Shown piece by piece: positions 43,150 to 51,116 of a stretch of DNA of 52,533 nucleotides. Every line of letters starts with the position of its first letter. The stretch's first letter is position 1. The notes beneath the pieces were generated by a model. The model was not told the DNA's origin. It was given only the letters and a program-made list of their open reading frames with translations, and ran no database searches. The stretch lies in contig JAGRGY010000004.1 in the NCBI GenBank assembly GCA_020445255.1, positions 196,151 to 248,683 of the forward strand, written 5' to 3'. The position numbers and the translations under genes were made by a program. This stretch comes from Gammaproteobacteria bacterium. GTDB lineage: Bacteria; Pseudomonadota; Gammaproteobacteria; Chromatiales; Chromatiaceae.

Positions 43150-43281
43150 ATGGAACTGTTGACGGAATTGTTCTCGGACTGGGTCGGAATCCTGTCATTT
43201 GGCGTGATCGCATTCATCATCCTGATGGCGCTGTTCTTCATCGTGTTCTTCATGGCGCGTTCAGGCGACCCCAGGGCCTGA
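43150..43281 (+). CDS. DUF3149 single-helix membrane protein, 43 residues
   Basis: This very small protein starts MELLTELFSDWVGILSFGVI and ends MARSGDPRA, with one membrane helix (about 12-37). It matches the DUF3149 family of tiny proteobacterial membrane proteins of unknown function. An FNR-type promoter stands just upstream, which suggests use under low oxygen. A GC-rich hairpin follows the stop directly. Confidence 0.75.
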   Translation: MELLTELFSDWVGILSFGVIAFIILMALFFIVFFMARSGDPRA

Positions 43282-43282
43282 T

Positions 43283-43304
43283 CCGGCCGCCGTCGCGCGG
43301 CCGG
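43283..43304 (+). terminator. hairpin after the DUF3149 gene
   Basis: CCGGCCGC and GCGGCCGG form a perfect 8-bp stem with a 6-base loop, 1 base after the stop codon. No T-run follows, so it may stop transcription only partly or protect the 3' end. Confidence 0.45.
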
Positions 43305-43334
43305 CGAAGCGCCCGTCGGCGCTGACCTGAATCG

Positions 43335-43360
43335 CCACGACGGGCACCCGCCTGTCGTGG
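43335..43360. repeat. second hairpin, CCACGACGGGC/GCCTGTCGTGG
   Basis: An 11-bp stem with one G-T wobble or mismatch encloses a 4-base loop ACCC. It lies about 75 bases past the DUF3149 stop and could be part of the same termination region. Confidence 0.4.
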
Positions 43361-43592
43361 GTGGCCCGCTCGACACCCCGGCCGCCTTCCTGCCTCCGTC
43401 CGCCACCTCCCGGCGCGGCCTGCCGACGGCCGCGTTGCGGTAAACCTTTGTCGATTCCCGCCGTTAGTATTCCAGTTCCCGCGCTCGCGACGGTCGCGAC
43501 CCGGCGGGGACAATCGTGCGGGCGCCGACATCGTCGTCCGGAGCAGACACTTCACGGACCAACCGCCCGCGGCCACGTCCACCGGGGAATAG

Positions 43593-44846
43593 TTGCCGAC
43601 AGCGATGAACGCCGACGCCGACCGCTCAGTGATCCCACGTGACGACCCGCAGCACGACGAGATTCGGCGGGCCGGCGTGCAGCGAATCGTCCAGCAACGG
43701 CTGATCCGGCACCTGTTCGAAAGCGCGCGTTCGACGCTGCTGATCGGCCTGCTCGTCGCGTGCGTGGTGTTCTACGCCGTGTGGCGCACGGCAGGTAGCA
43801 GCCACATCGCACTGTGGCTCGTCGGTGTCGTCGTGGTCACTGTGTTGCGGCTGATGTCCCTGTCGGTGCTGCAGCGTCGCCTGGGCGATCGCGAGGCGCG
43901 CGTCATCGGCTATGCCTATGCGGCGACCGCATTCGTGGCTGGCAGCACCTGGGCCGCCATCGCGCTGTTCGACAGTCCGTCACACCCGGTCGGCGCACGC
44001 CTGATGATCCTGCTCACGCTGGTCTCCATGCCGGTGGCGAGCCTGTCGTCGAACGCCACCCACCTGCCGGCCTACTACGCCTTCACGCTGCCAATCTTCA
44101 CGTCCATGTTTTACTGGGCGTGGACGCTGATACCGGAGATGGCATTCGAATTCACGCTTCTGGCGCTGTCGTACATAGCCCTGGTGTCGATCATGGCCAA
44201 CCGCTACAACCAGAACCTGAAGCGCAGCCTGATACGAGAGATCGAGAACGAGATGCTGCTGCACGAAGTCAACTCGATGAACGAGGAGCTGCACCGGCTG
44301 GCTTACCAGGACCCGCTGACCGGCCTTTCCAACCGGCGCAGCTTCGAGGAATCCACCAACCTGCTGATCCGCCGGCGACGCAATACCGACCAGCTGGCGT
44401 TGATGTTGATTGATCTGGACAAATTCAAGTCGATCAACGACACCCTGGGTCACGCCGCGGGCGACGCCGTGTTGATCGAGTTGTCACGCCGCATTGCGCA
44501 CAATTCGCGCATCAGCGAGGTCGTTGCACAGACACAAATGGACGCTGCGCGCATAGGCGGGGACGAGTTCATCGTCGTCTACCGGCTGGATGCGAGCATC
44601 CCTGTCGAACCACTGGCGACGCGCATACTCGAGGCGCTGATGGCGCCGATGGCTTTTGGCAACGAGATGTGCAATCCGGGCGTGAGCATCGGCATCGCGA
44701 TCGCGCCGACACACGCCAACGAACTCGAGAGTCTGTTGCGGGCAGCGGACGCGGCGATGTACGCCGCCAAGAGCGCAGGAGGTGGCCGCTTCGTGATCGC
44801 GCCAACGGCTGGGGACGCCGACCGCGCGGCCGAAGCCGCCGACTGA
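43593..44846 (+). CDS. Membrane-bound diguanylate cyclase (GGDEF)
   Basis: This 417-residue protein has an N-terminal membrane domain of about six helices (residues 45-200) and a C-terminal GGDEF domain: YQDPLTGLSNRRSFEES, LIDLDKFKSINDTLGHAAGD and the active loop ARIGGDEF. The RxxD inhibitory site is not present (TQMD occurs there), so product feedback may be absent. The membrane part may sense a small molecule or membrane state. The start may be TTG at 43593 (GGGGA 5 bases before) or ATG at 43605. Confidence 0.92.
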   Translation: MPTAMNADADRSVIPRDDPQHDEIRRAGVQRIVQQRLIRHLFESARSTLLIGLLVACVVFYAVWRTAGSSHIALWLVGVVVVTVLRLMSLSVLQRRLGDREARVIGYAYAATAFVAGSTWAAIALFDSPSHPVGARLMILLTLVSMPVASLSSNATHLPAYYAFTLPIFTSMFYWAWTLIPEMAFEFTLLALSYIALVSIMANRYNQNLKRSLIREIENEMLLHEVNSMNEELHRLAYQDPLTGLSNRRSFEESTNLLIRRRRNTDQLALMLIDLDKFKSINDTLGHAAGDAVLIELSRRIAHNSRISEVVAQTQMDAARIGGDEFIVVYRLDASIPVEPLATRILEALMAPMAFGNEMCNPGVSIGIAIAPTHANELESLLRAADAAMYAAKSAGGGRFVIAPTAGDADRAAEAAD

Positions 44847-44850
44847 ATCA

Positions 44851-44871
44851 GGACCGCCGATGCGGCGGTCC
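44851..44871. terminator. hairpin between convergent genes
   Basis: GGACCGCC and GGCGGTCC make a perfect 8-bp stem with loop GATGC, located between the cyclase stop and the end of the 62-residue gene. It is well placed to end both transcripts although it lacks T-runs. Confidence 0.5.
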
Positions 44872-44878
44872 GACGCAC

Positions 44879-45067
44879 TCAGTTGTAGCCGGGTACCGCG
44901 AGATGCTCGCGCACGCGTGCGTCGTCGCAGTCTGTTTCCGACAGATAGCGGCGTGCCACCCGTTTCTCGGCCTTTTCCTCGACCTCCTTACCGCCCCAGT
45001 CGAGTCGGCGCGAGGCCTCTTTGATGTCCTCCCAGGTCACCGCAAGGCCTTCATTATCCAGAGACAT
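44879..45067 (-). CDS. Small charged hypothetical protein, 62 residues
   Basis: This soluble, helical protein starts MSLDNEGLAVTWEDIKEASR and is rich in charged residues (GGKEVEEKAEKRVARRYL). GGAG seven bases before the ATG supports the start. No family is recognised. It stands alone between a convergent cyclase gene and the divergent lut genes. Confidence 0.65.
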   Translation of the reverse strand: MSLDNEGLAVTWEDIKEASRRLDWGGKEVEEKAEKRVARRYLSETDCDDARVREHLAVPGYN

Positions 45068-45404
45068 GTCGCTCTCCTTTAGAGCTGTCAGCAAAAGATT
45101 GACTACAACACCTTGAATTTGAGGGGCTTAATCTCAGCTTAGACCATTTCTGCACCAATTGTGCGCATGGCATAGACCGGCTGCCGTGGGCCCGAAGCGA
45201 CGGCCCGAGGTGTACCGCCGCCGCTATGATCGATCTGGCGACCGGCCGACCAAAAACTGTAGGTCCTACGAGACTTTAGGGCGGACGATCCTGATCCGTA
45301 CTTGACACCGCCCGCGCGCGGCGGTTCCCTGCGACGAAAGCCGGCCGCCGGCCCCGGCGCACCGGCGCCGCTACCGGGGCGTCGCACGCCGCGAGGAGAA
45401 CCCG
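45068..45404. other. 337-base divergent region upstream of lutA
   Basis: The left part (45080-45160) is AT-rich and may drive the 62-residue gene; the right part is very GC-rich and can fold strongly just before lutA. A palindrome GTAGGTCCTAC (45259-45269) and a perfect TTGACA at 45302-45307 are seen, but no well-spaced -10 follows. No gene found. Confidence 0.45.
45259..45269. promoter_or_regulatory. possible operator palindrome before lutABC
   Basis: GTAGG-T-CCTAC is a perfect short palindrome in the lut upstream region. A GntR-type regulator would be expected for lactate genes, but this does not match the core GTNNNAC pattern, so the assignment is weak. Confidence 0.25.
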
Positions 45405-46151
45405 TTGACACGCCCAAGCACCGTGTACTTCTACGCCACCTGCCTGGTGGACCTGCTGTACCCACGCGCCGGTCTCGCCGGCATGCAGTTGCTGCGCGCC
45501 GCGGACATCGAGGTGATCCTGGCCCGGGGCCAGACCTGCTGCGGCCAGCCGGCGTTCAACTCGGGCTACCGCGACGAGGCGCTCGCGGTCGCGCGCGCCC
45601 AGCTCGACTGCCTCGCGCGCGACATCCCTGTAATCGTACCGTCCGGGTCGTGTGCGGGCATGTTGCGGCACCACTGGCCCGAGCTGTTCGCCGGCGAGCC
45701 GGATGCCAGACGGGCGCGCGACGTCGCGGCACGCACCTACGAGCTGACCGAATTCCTCGTCGACGTGCTGGCCGTGCGGCTCGACGACGTCGGGGAACCC
45801 ATCCGGATCGCGATCCACACCTCGTGTTCGGCGCGGCGCGAGATGGGCGTAGCCGACCGCATCGAGACGCTGGTCGGCCAGCTCGCCGGCGTCGAGGTGC
45901 TCACTCAGGACCGCAAGGCGGAGTGCTGCGGTTTCGGCGGCACGTTTGCGGTCAAGCAGGGCGACGTGTCGGGCGCGATGGTCCGCGACAAAACCGATGC
46001 GCTGCGCGCGACGGGCGCTGCGCGCGTTATCAGCCAGGACTGCGGCTGCCTGATGAACATCGGCGGCGCGTTCGACCACCAGGGCGGTGGTCCGCGCACC
46101 CAGCACATCGCCGAATTCCTGTGGGAGCGCAGCGGGGGTAATGTCCGGTGA
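45405..46151 (+). CDS. lutA: L-lactate oxidation iron-sulfur subunit LutA
   Basis: This 248-residue protein has two CCG domains, with cysteine pairs at C45-C46 (QTCCGQPAFNSGY) and C174-C175 (AECCGFGGTF), which hold iron-sulfur clusters as in heterodisulfide reductase subunit B. LutA, LutB and LutC together oxidise L-lactate to pyruvate. The start is TTG at 45405, with GAGGAG 7 bases before. The lutB GTG overlaps its stop by 4 bases. Confidence 0.93.
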   Translation: MTRPSTVYFYATCLVDLLYPRAGLAGMQLLRAADIEVILARGQTCCGQPAFNSGYRDEALAVARAQLDCLARDIPVIVPSGSCAGMLRHHWPELFAGEPDARRARDVAARTYELTEFLVDVLAVRLDDVGEPIRIAIHTSCSARREMGVADRIETLVGQLAGVEVLTQDRKAECCGFGGTFAVKQGDVSGAMVRDKTDALRATGAARVISQDCGCLMNIGGAFDHQGGGPRTQHIAEFLWERSGGNVR

Positions 46152-47569
46152 ACCAGACAGAGGCCTTCCACCGGCGCATCGACGCGGCGCTGCACAACGA
46201 CCAGCTGCGCCGCAACTTCCGCAGCGCGCTGACCGGGATCATGGCGCGCCGCGCCGAACAGTTCCCCGACGATGCCCAGCTGCAGGCACTGCGCGACCAG
46301 GCGCGCGCCGTACGTGCCAACGCGCTGGTGCGCCAGCCCGAGTTGCTCGAACGCCTCGAGCGGCAACTGACCGCGAACGGCATCCAGGTGCACTGGGCCG
46401 AAGGTCCCGACGAGGCCAACGCGATCATCCACGAGATCCTCGCGCGGGCGGATGCGACGTCCGTCGTCAAAGGCAAGTCGATGGTGTCCGAGGAGACCGG
46501 GCTCAACCACTACCTCGAGCAGCGCGGCATCGACGTGATCGAGTCCGACCTCGGCGAGTACATCATCCAGCTGGCCGAGGAACCGCCGTCGCACATCGTC
46601 GCCCCGGCGATCCACAAGAACCGGCGCGAGGTCGCCGAGCTGTTCCACCGCTTCCACCCCGAGATCCCGTACACCGACGACATCGACCAGCTCACGCAGA
46701 CCGCGCGCGCGATCCTGCGCGACCGCTTCGCGACCGCCGACGCCGGCATTTCCGGCGTCAACTTCGCGGTCGCCGAGACCGGCACCCTGTGCCTGGTCGA
46801 GAACGAGGGCAACGGCCGCCTCAGCACCACCGCGCCGCGCGTTCACATTGCGATCACCGGCGTCGAGAAGGTCATCGAGAAACTGTCCGACGTGCCACCG
46901 TTGCTGGAGATCCTGACCAAGTCGGCCACCGGCCAGCCGATCACGACTTACTTCAACATGATCAGCAAGCCGCGCCAGCCCGGCGAGCTCGACGGTCCCG
47001 AGGCCGTGCACCTGGTGTTGCTCGACAACGGCCGCTCGCGCATCCGCGTCGACGCGGAACTGCTCGACACGCTGCGCTGCATCCGCTGCGGCGCCTGCAT
47101 CAACCACTGCCCCGTCTACGTGCAGCTCGGCGGCCATGCCTACGGCACCGTCTACCCGGGTCCGATCGGCATCGCACTCGAACCGCAGCGCATCGGCATC
47201 GACAAGGTCGGTACGCTGACATCGGCGTGCACCCTGTGCGGCGCGTGCGGCGAGGTCTGCCCGGTGCGCATCCCGCTGCCCACGCTGATCAACCGACTGC
47301 GTGCCGAGGCGGTCGACGGTCTGCGCGCCGGCGCGACGGTGCGCGGCCACGGCAGTCTGCGCAAACCGCGGGAGGCGCGGTTGTGGGGTCTGTGGGCGGC
47401 GCTGTACGGGGACCCGACGCGCTACCGCCTGTTCATCTGGCTGGCCAGCCGGCTGCGCTGGTTGACGCCGCCTTGGCTGGGCGCGTGGACGCGCTACCGC
47501 AGTGCGCCGCGGCCGGCGGCACGGACGCTGCGCGAGCTGGCCCGTGACGAGGGATTCCGCGATGAGTGA
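46148..47569 (+). CDS. lutB: L-lactate oxidation iron-sulfur protein LutB
   Basis: This 473-residue protein combines an N-terminal LUD domain (AITGVEKVIEKL, GISGVNFAVAETGTL) with two [4Fe-4S] ferredoxin motifs: CIRCGACINHCPVY from residue 311 and CTLCGACGEVCPV from residue 361. It probably passes electrons from lactate oxidation onward. The start is GTG at 46148. The C terminus overlaps lutC by 8 bases, so all three genes form one unit. Confidence 0.94.
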   Translation: MNQTEAFHRRIDAALHNDQLRRNFRSALTGIMARRAEQFPDDAQLQALRDQARAVRANALVRQPELLERLERQLTANGIQVHWAEGPDEANAIIHEILARADATSVVKGKSMVSEETGLNHYLEQRGIDVIESDLGEYIIQLAEEPPSHIVAPAIHKNRREVAELFHRFHPEIPYTDDIDQLTQTARAILRDRFATADAGISGVNFAVAETGTLCLVENEGNGRLSTTAPRVHIAITGVEKVIEKLSDVPPLLEILTKSATGQPITTYFNMISKPRQPGELDGPEAVHLVLLDNGRSRIRVDAELLDTLRCIRCGACINHCPVYVQLGGHAYGTVYPGPIGIALEPQRIGIDKVGTLTSACTLCGACGEVCPVRIPLPTLINRLRAEAVDGLRAGATVRGHGSLRKPREARLWGLWAALYGDPTRYRLFIWLASRLRWLTPPWLGAWTRYRSAPRPAARTLRELARDEGFRDE

Positions 47570-48203
47570 CAGCCGTCAGCGCATCCTCGACCGGCTGCGC
47601 GCCAACCGGCCAACCGACGTCCCGACACCCATGGTCTATGCGAAGGCGCTGGGCTGGGACCGCGAACGCTGCATCGCCGCGTTCAGCGAACGAATGCAGG
47701 CCGTGCGCGGCGAGGTGCATCGCATGCAGCGAGACGCGTGGGTCGGGTGGCTGTCACAGCAGCTGCCGGAACGCGGGCTGCATCGCGTGCTGGTCGGCAA
47801 TGGTCGGATCGGCGATGCACTCGCCGCCGTTGCCGCACAGCCGTTGCAGGTGCGCCGTTACGACCGGCCGATCGAATCATGGAAACCCGAGCTGTTCGGT
47901 GACATCGATGTCGCCGTGACCGGCGCGCGCGCCGGCCTGGCCGAGAGCGGCAGCCTTGTGCTGTGGCCGGATGCCGAGGAGCCGCGCCTGATGTCGCTGG
48001 TGCCGCCGGTCCACGTCGCGCTGCTCGACGCGGATCGCCTGTACGAAAACTTCGCCGCGCTGATCGTGGCGGAGCATTGGGGCGACGGCATGCCGACCAA
48101 CGCACTACTGATCTCGGGGCCGTCGAAGACCGCCGACATCGAACAGACGCTGGCGTATGGTATTCACGGCCCGAAAGAGCTGGTCACACTGCTGTTGGAA
48201 TAA
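47562..48203 (+). CDS. lutC: L-lactate utilisation protein LutC
   Basis: This 213-residue LUD domain protein starts MSDSRQRILDRLRANRP. VAVTGARAGLAESGSLVLWP and SGPSKTADIEQTLAYGIHGP are the family signatures. It is the third subunit of the LutABC enzyme. GAGGGA lies 10 bases before the ATG. No lactate permease or regulator follows; the next genes on the plus strand are far away. Confidence 0.94.
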   Translation: MSDSRQRILDRLRANRPTDVPTPMVYAKALGWDRERCIAAFSERMQAVRGEVHRMQRDAWVGWLSQQLPERGLHRVLVGNGRIGDALAAVAAQPLQVRRYDRPIESWKPELFGDIDVAVTGARAGLAESGSLVLWPDAEEPRLMSLVPPVHVALLDADRLYENFAALIVAEHWGDGMPTNALLISGPSKTADIEQTLAYGIHGPKELVTLLLE

Positions 48204-48223
48204 ACGGTTGCGACCGGGCCGGC

Positions 48224-48718
48224 TCAGACGTCCTTGCCGAAACAGTCGAGTCGACGGAAAAAGTCGTCGCAGTCGATGTAGTGACTACCGTCGCACGAGA
48301 AGGTCATTCCAATCATGCCATTGATGCGGTTGATCGACGCGTTGCGAAGATAGATCTGTTCATCGGTGAGACGCAGGCGTTTGAACTCCTGCAGAATCGA
48401 TGCAATGCGTTCGCTGCCGATACGCGGTTGCCTCCCCTCATAAGAGCGATCCGGCAGTGATGGCAGAAACATCGGATCGATTGCCTCTTCTCGAACGTAC
48501 ACGCGGTAATTGTACGGGTCGTCGTAGAACCAGCAGGTGAGCTGCGACGACGAGTAGTGCGCCTTGGCATGGAACACGCCTTTGTGGGTCAGCAGTTCCT
48601 GCATCACATACATCAGGTGATCGAGGTGTTCGTCGAACATGCTCTGCACACGGTGCTGTTCAAACAGAAATGCGCGTACCGAGGGATCCCCCCTGATCTG
48701 CAACCATTGATCGGCCAT
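48224..48718 (-). CDS. Conserved hypothetical protein, 164 residues
   Basis: This soluble protein is not recognised. It begins MADQWLQIRGDPSVRAFLFE and has a middle region rich in aromatic residues (LTCWFYDDPYNYRVYV) and a C-terminal MTFSCDGSHYIDCDDFF. Four cysteines are present. GGAGGTGA lies 4-5 bases before the ATG, a strong ribosome site, so it is expressed. It is convergent with lutC. Confidence 0.7.
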   Translation of the reverse strand: MADQWLQIRGDPSVRAFLFEQHRVQSMFDEHLDHLMYVMQELLTHKGVFHAKAHYSSSQLTCWFYDDPYNYRVYVREEAIDPMFLPSLPDRSYEGRQPRIGSERIASILQEFKRLRLTDEQIYLRNASINRINGMIGMTFSCDGSHYIDCDDFFRRLDCFGKDV

Positions 48719-48814
48719 CTCTCACCTCCGCATCTCCGCAGGGCGACGTCATGAACCATACGTTCGCTTCAACTCATGCTAGACCATGTCGGCAAACGCA
48801 CCATGAAGATTAAT

Positions 48815-50029
48815 TTACGCTGATCGGACAGCCGCGGACTGCGACAGTTCAACGCGTCGATCGTCGATCAGCCAATGGATCACAGCCGCACTGACACTGA
48901 GCGCAATGGCCACCCACCACACCAATGCGTAGCTGGCAGATGCATCGAAAACGCGCCCCGCCCACCAGGCACCGAGAAATGCACCGAGCTGGTGCCCCAG
49001 AAACACGACGCCATACAAGGTGCCCAGATAACGGGAACCAAACAGCTGCCCGACAAGGCCGCTCGTGACCGGCACGGTCGCCAGCCAGACCAGCCCGATC
49101 AGCGCGCCAAACAGCATCGCGCTCGACGGTGACAGGGGTATCAGCACGAACCCCGTGATAATCGCGGCACGAACGGCATACAACCCCGCCAAGACGTGCG
49201 TCTTGCGATAGCGGTCACCGAGCCAGCCGAACAGCAGCGAACCCAACACGTTGAACAGGCCTATCAGAGCCAGCGCGTTGGCCGCGATGTCGCGCTCCAA
49301 CCCCATGTCGACGAGATAGGCGGGAAGATGGGTCGCGATGAACGCGACATGAAAACCGCACACGAAGAAACCGACCACGAGCATCACGTATCCGCGGTGC
49401 TGTCCTGCCGTGCGCAGCAGCGGCACCAGTGTCAGCGACGCACCTTCATGCGACGCCGTCGCGTCGGGCATGAATACCGAGGCAAACAGCATGATAGACG
49501 CCGTCCACGCCAATGCCTCGAAGGCCCAGTTCCAGCCGCCACTGACGAGCCAGTGATTGGCCAGAGGCACCATCAGAAACAGACCGAACGAACCCAGCCC
49601 GGTCACGATACCGAACGCGGTACTGCGTCGCGAGGGGTCCACCACGCGCCCGATCGCACCGAGCACCACGACATAGGTAGTCGCCGACTGCGCCAACCCG
49701 GTCAGCACCCCGAGTATCAGCAACAGGCCGGGCGTGCCATGCACCTCGGTCATCAGAAACAGTGCACAGACGTAAAGCAGCGCACCGATGAACACGACAC
49801 GCCGGGGTGCGAAGCGATCGGCCAGATAACCGGCCAGCGGCAGGCCCAGCACCAGATTCTGTACGCCGATCGCGAGACCGAACATCTCGCGGTCGATGCC
49901 CAGCACGCAGCCCAGCGGCTGCATGAAGATACCGTAGGACTGACGCAGCCCCGTGCTGACCAGCACGATCAGGCCACCGGCGATGACGACCGCGGCCGGA
50001 TGGCGATGCCAGTTTTGCCAGGTGGCCAC
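48815..50029 (-). CDS. Major facilitator superfamily transporter
   Basis: This 404-residue protein has twelve membrane helices in two halves. GYLADRFAPRRVVFIG is the cytoplasmic loop 2-3 motif and FGWLGDRYRKTHVLAG its counterpart in the second half. The overall pattern, including GLRQSYGIFMQPL, resembles transporters for monocarboxylates and related anions. Lactate is a possible substrate since lutABC is close by, but this is inference. The start is GTG at 50029, 6 bases after the TerB-like stop, so both are cotranscribed. Confidence 0.85.
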   Translation of the reverse strand: MATWQNWHRHPAAVVIAGGLIVLVSTGLRQSYGIFMQPLGCVLGIDREMFGLAIGVQNLVLGLPLAGYLADRFAPRRVVFIGALLYVCALFLMTEVHGTPGLLLILGVLTGLAQSATTYVVVLGAIGRVVDPSRRSTAFGIVTGLGSFGLFLMVPLANHWLVSGGWNWAFEALAWTASIMLFASVFMPDATASHEGASLTLVPLLRTAGQHRGYVMLVVGFFVCGFHVAFIATHLPAYLVDMGLERDIAANALALIGLFNVLGSLLFGWLGDRYRKTHVLAGLYAVRAAIITGFVLIPLSPSSAMLFGALIGLVWLATVPVTSGLVGQLFGSRYLGTLYGVVFLGHQLGAFLGAWWAGRVFDASASYALVWWVAIALSVSAAVIHWLIDDRRVELSQSAAVRSA

Positions 50030-50035
50030 GTTGGG

Positions 50036-50479
50036 TCAGGTCTGATCGAGCGCGAGGTGCTTGGCGCGGATGAAATCGGTGTGCGACACGTAGATAAGGT
50101 CCGCCAGTCGCCTCACCAACAGCTCCTCGTGACGGTGGATCCTGCCGTCGGCGCAGGCGACGCTCCACAATGCGCGCACCAGGTCGAACTTCTGTTGCGG
50201 CGAGAAGTTCGCGTTGATCTGGTTGATCTGTTCGTGCAGCGAGACCTCGCGCTCGGCGAGCTTCCGGGCCGCGGCGATCAGCTGATCGAGTTCGTCGTCG
50301 TCAAGCGACCATTCGCGCGCCAGCAGGTCGCGGATACGCTCGATCTCGGCATCGTCGTACGTCTGGTCGGCCCTGGCGACCTGTACCAGCAGCACCGCCG
50401 CAGCCAGGTGCAGCGCTGCCGCGTCGTCGCGCAACTCGCCGGCCTCGGCGGAGAAAAACCGTTTGATTCGCTCAAGCAT
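50036..50479 (-). CDS. TerB family protein
   Basis: This 147-residue helical protein matches the TerB/DUF-type tellurite resistance family: LHLAAAVLLVQVARADQTYD and LVRALWSVACADGRIHRHEE repeat the acidic metal-binding helices with A-D-x-x and A-D-G-x. It is the short single-domain form, COG4103-like, common in proteobacteria and not by itself proof of tellurite resistance. GGGAG lies 7 bases before the ATG. Confidence 0.88.
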   Translation of the reverse strand: MLERIKRFFSAEAGELRDDAAALHLAAAVLLVQVARADQTYDDAEIERIRDLLAREWSLDDDELDQLIAAARKLAEREVSLHEQINQINANFSPQQKFDLVRALWSVACADGRIHRHEELLVRRLADLIYVSHTDFIRAKHLALDQT

Positions 50480-50678
50480 GTCTACTCCCTGTGTCGATCA
50501 CGGGTCGGGCGCGCACCGCGGCTCGAACCGAGACCCTGTCGCCCCGCCCACCGACCTTACCACCGGCCGATCGTGCACCAACGACTGGCGCACCGGGTGT
50601 GCGCCGCTCGCGTCCATCCATGCCATGCCGACCCGGGTGCGGACCACAGCTGACAACTTTGTTTCCCAAAGCATTGGC

Positions 50679-50695
50679 GATCCTGGTCTAGGATC
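50679..50695. promoter_or_regulatory. palindrome upstream of a PilZ gene
   Basis: GATCCT-GGTCT-AGGATC is a perfect 6-bp inverted repeat with a 5-base spacer, 62 bases before the PilZ ATG. It overlaps a possible TAGGAT -10 and could be an operator. Confidence 0.3.
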
Positions 50696-50756
50696 CACTA
50701 TGGATGGTGGTAACCAGCATATCCAAACGCAATATCTAGTGGGAGACCGACCTGGC

Positions 50757-51071
50757 ATGAATGACTACGCCGAAAAGCGCAATTACATCCGTATGACCGC
50801 GGACTGCCCGGTGTCGATCCGCGATTTCAACGCGACCAAGGACGAGAGCGCCTTCCTGCTCGACCTGAGCGCCGGGGGCGTCCGCTTCATCAGCCGAAGG
50901 GCGCTCGACCAGGGCGCGCGGCTGCAATTGATGGTTCGCCCGAGCTGTGATCTGACGCCGCCGCTGGAGGCCGAGATCGCCGTGGTGCGCTGCAACGAGA
51001 TCGAGGCCGGATTCGACATCGCCGCGTCGATCGAGATGGTGGCACCGGCAGTCTACCCCGAGTCGGCCTGA
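50757..51071 (+). CDS. PilZ domain protein, 104 residues
   Basis: This single-domain protein starts MNDYAEKRNYIRMTADCPVS with the RxxxR motif (RNYIR) near the N terminus and LLDLSAGGVRFISRR as the D-x-S-x-x-G motif. It should bind cyclic-di-GMP and act as a small adaptor. The ATG at 50757 is preferred; the long open frame before it has no similarity. It is convergent with the protease gene. Confidence 0.9.
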   Translation: MNDYAEKRNYIRMTADCPVSIRDFNATKDESAFLLDLSAGGVRFISRRALDQGARLQLMVRPSCDLTPPLEAEIAVVRCNEIEAGFDIAASIEMVAPAVYPESA

Positions 51072-51116
51072 CCACGCCGCGACCGACCGATCGTGGCCGC
51101 TGCGGTCACGTCCGGG

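Larger units (their letters stand above)
43282..43592. other. 311-base region between DUF3149 and the GGDEF gene
   Basis: This holds two hairpins (43283-43304 and 43335-43360) and no recognisable gene. A TAGTAT near 43466 could be a -10 for the cyclase but has no matching -35. Confidence 0.5.

Noticed and set aside
45302..45307. TTGACA as the lutA promoter -35
   Set aside because: The hexamer is perfect, but the following bases at 16-18 spacing (near TTCCCT) do not resemble a -10.
50036..50479. Tellurite resistance locus
   Set aside because: Only a single TerB-like gene is present without other ter genes; this short family is common and does not by itself indicate resistance.
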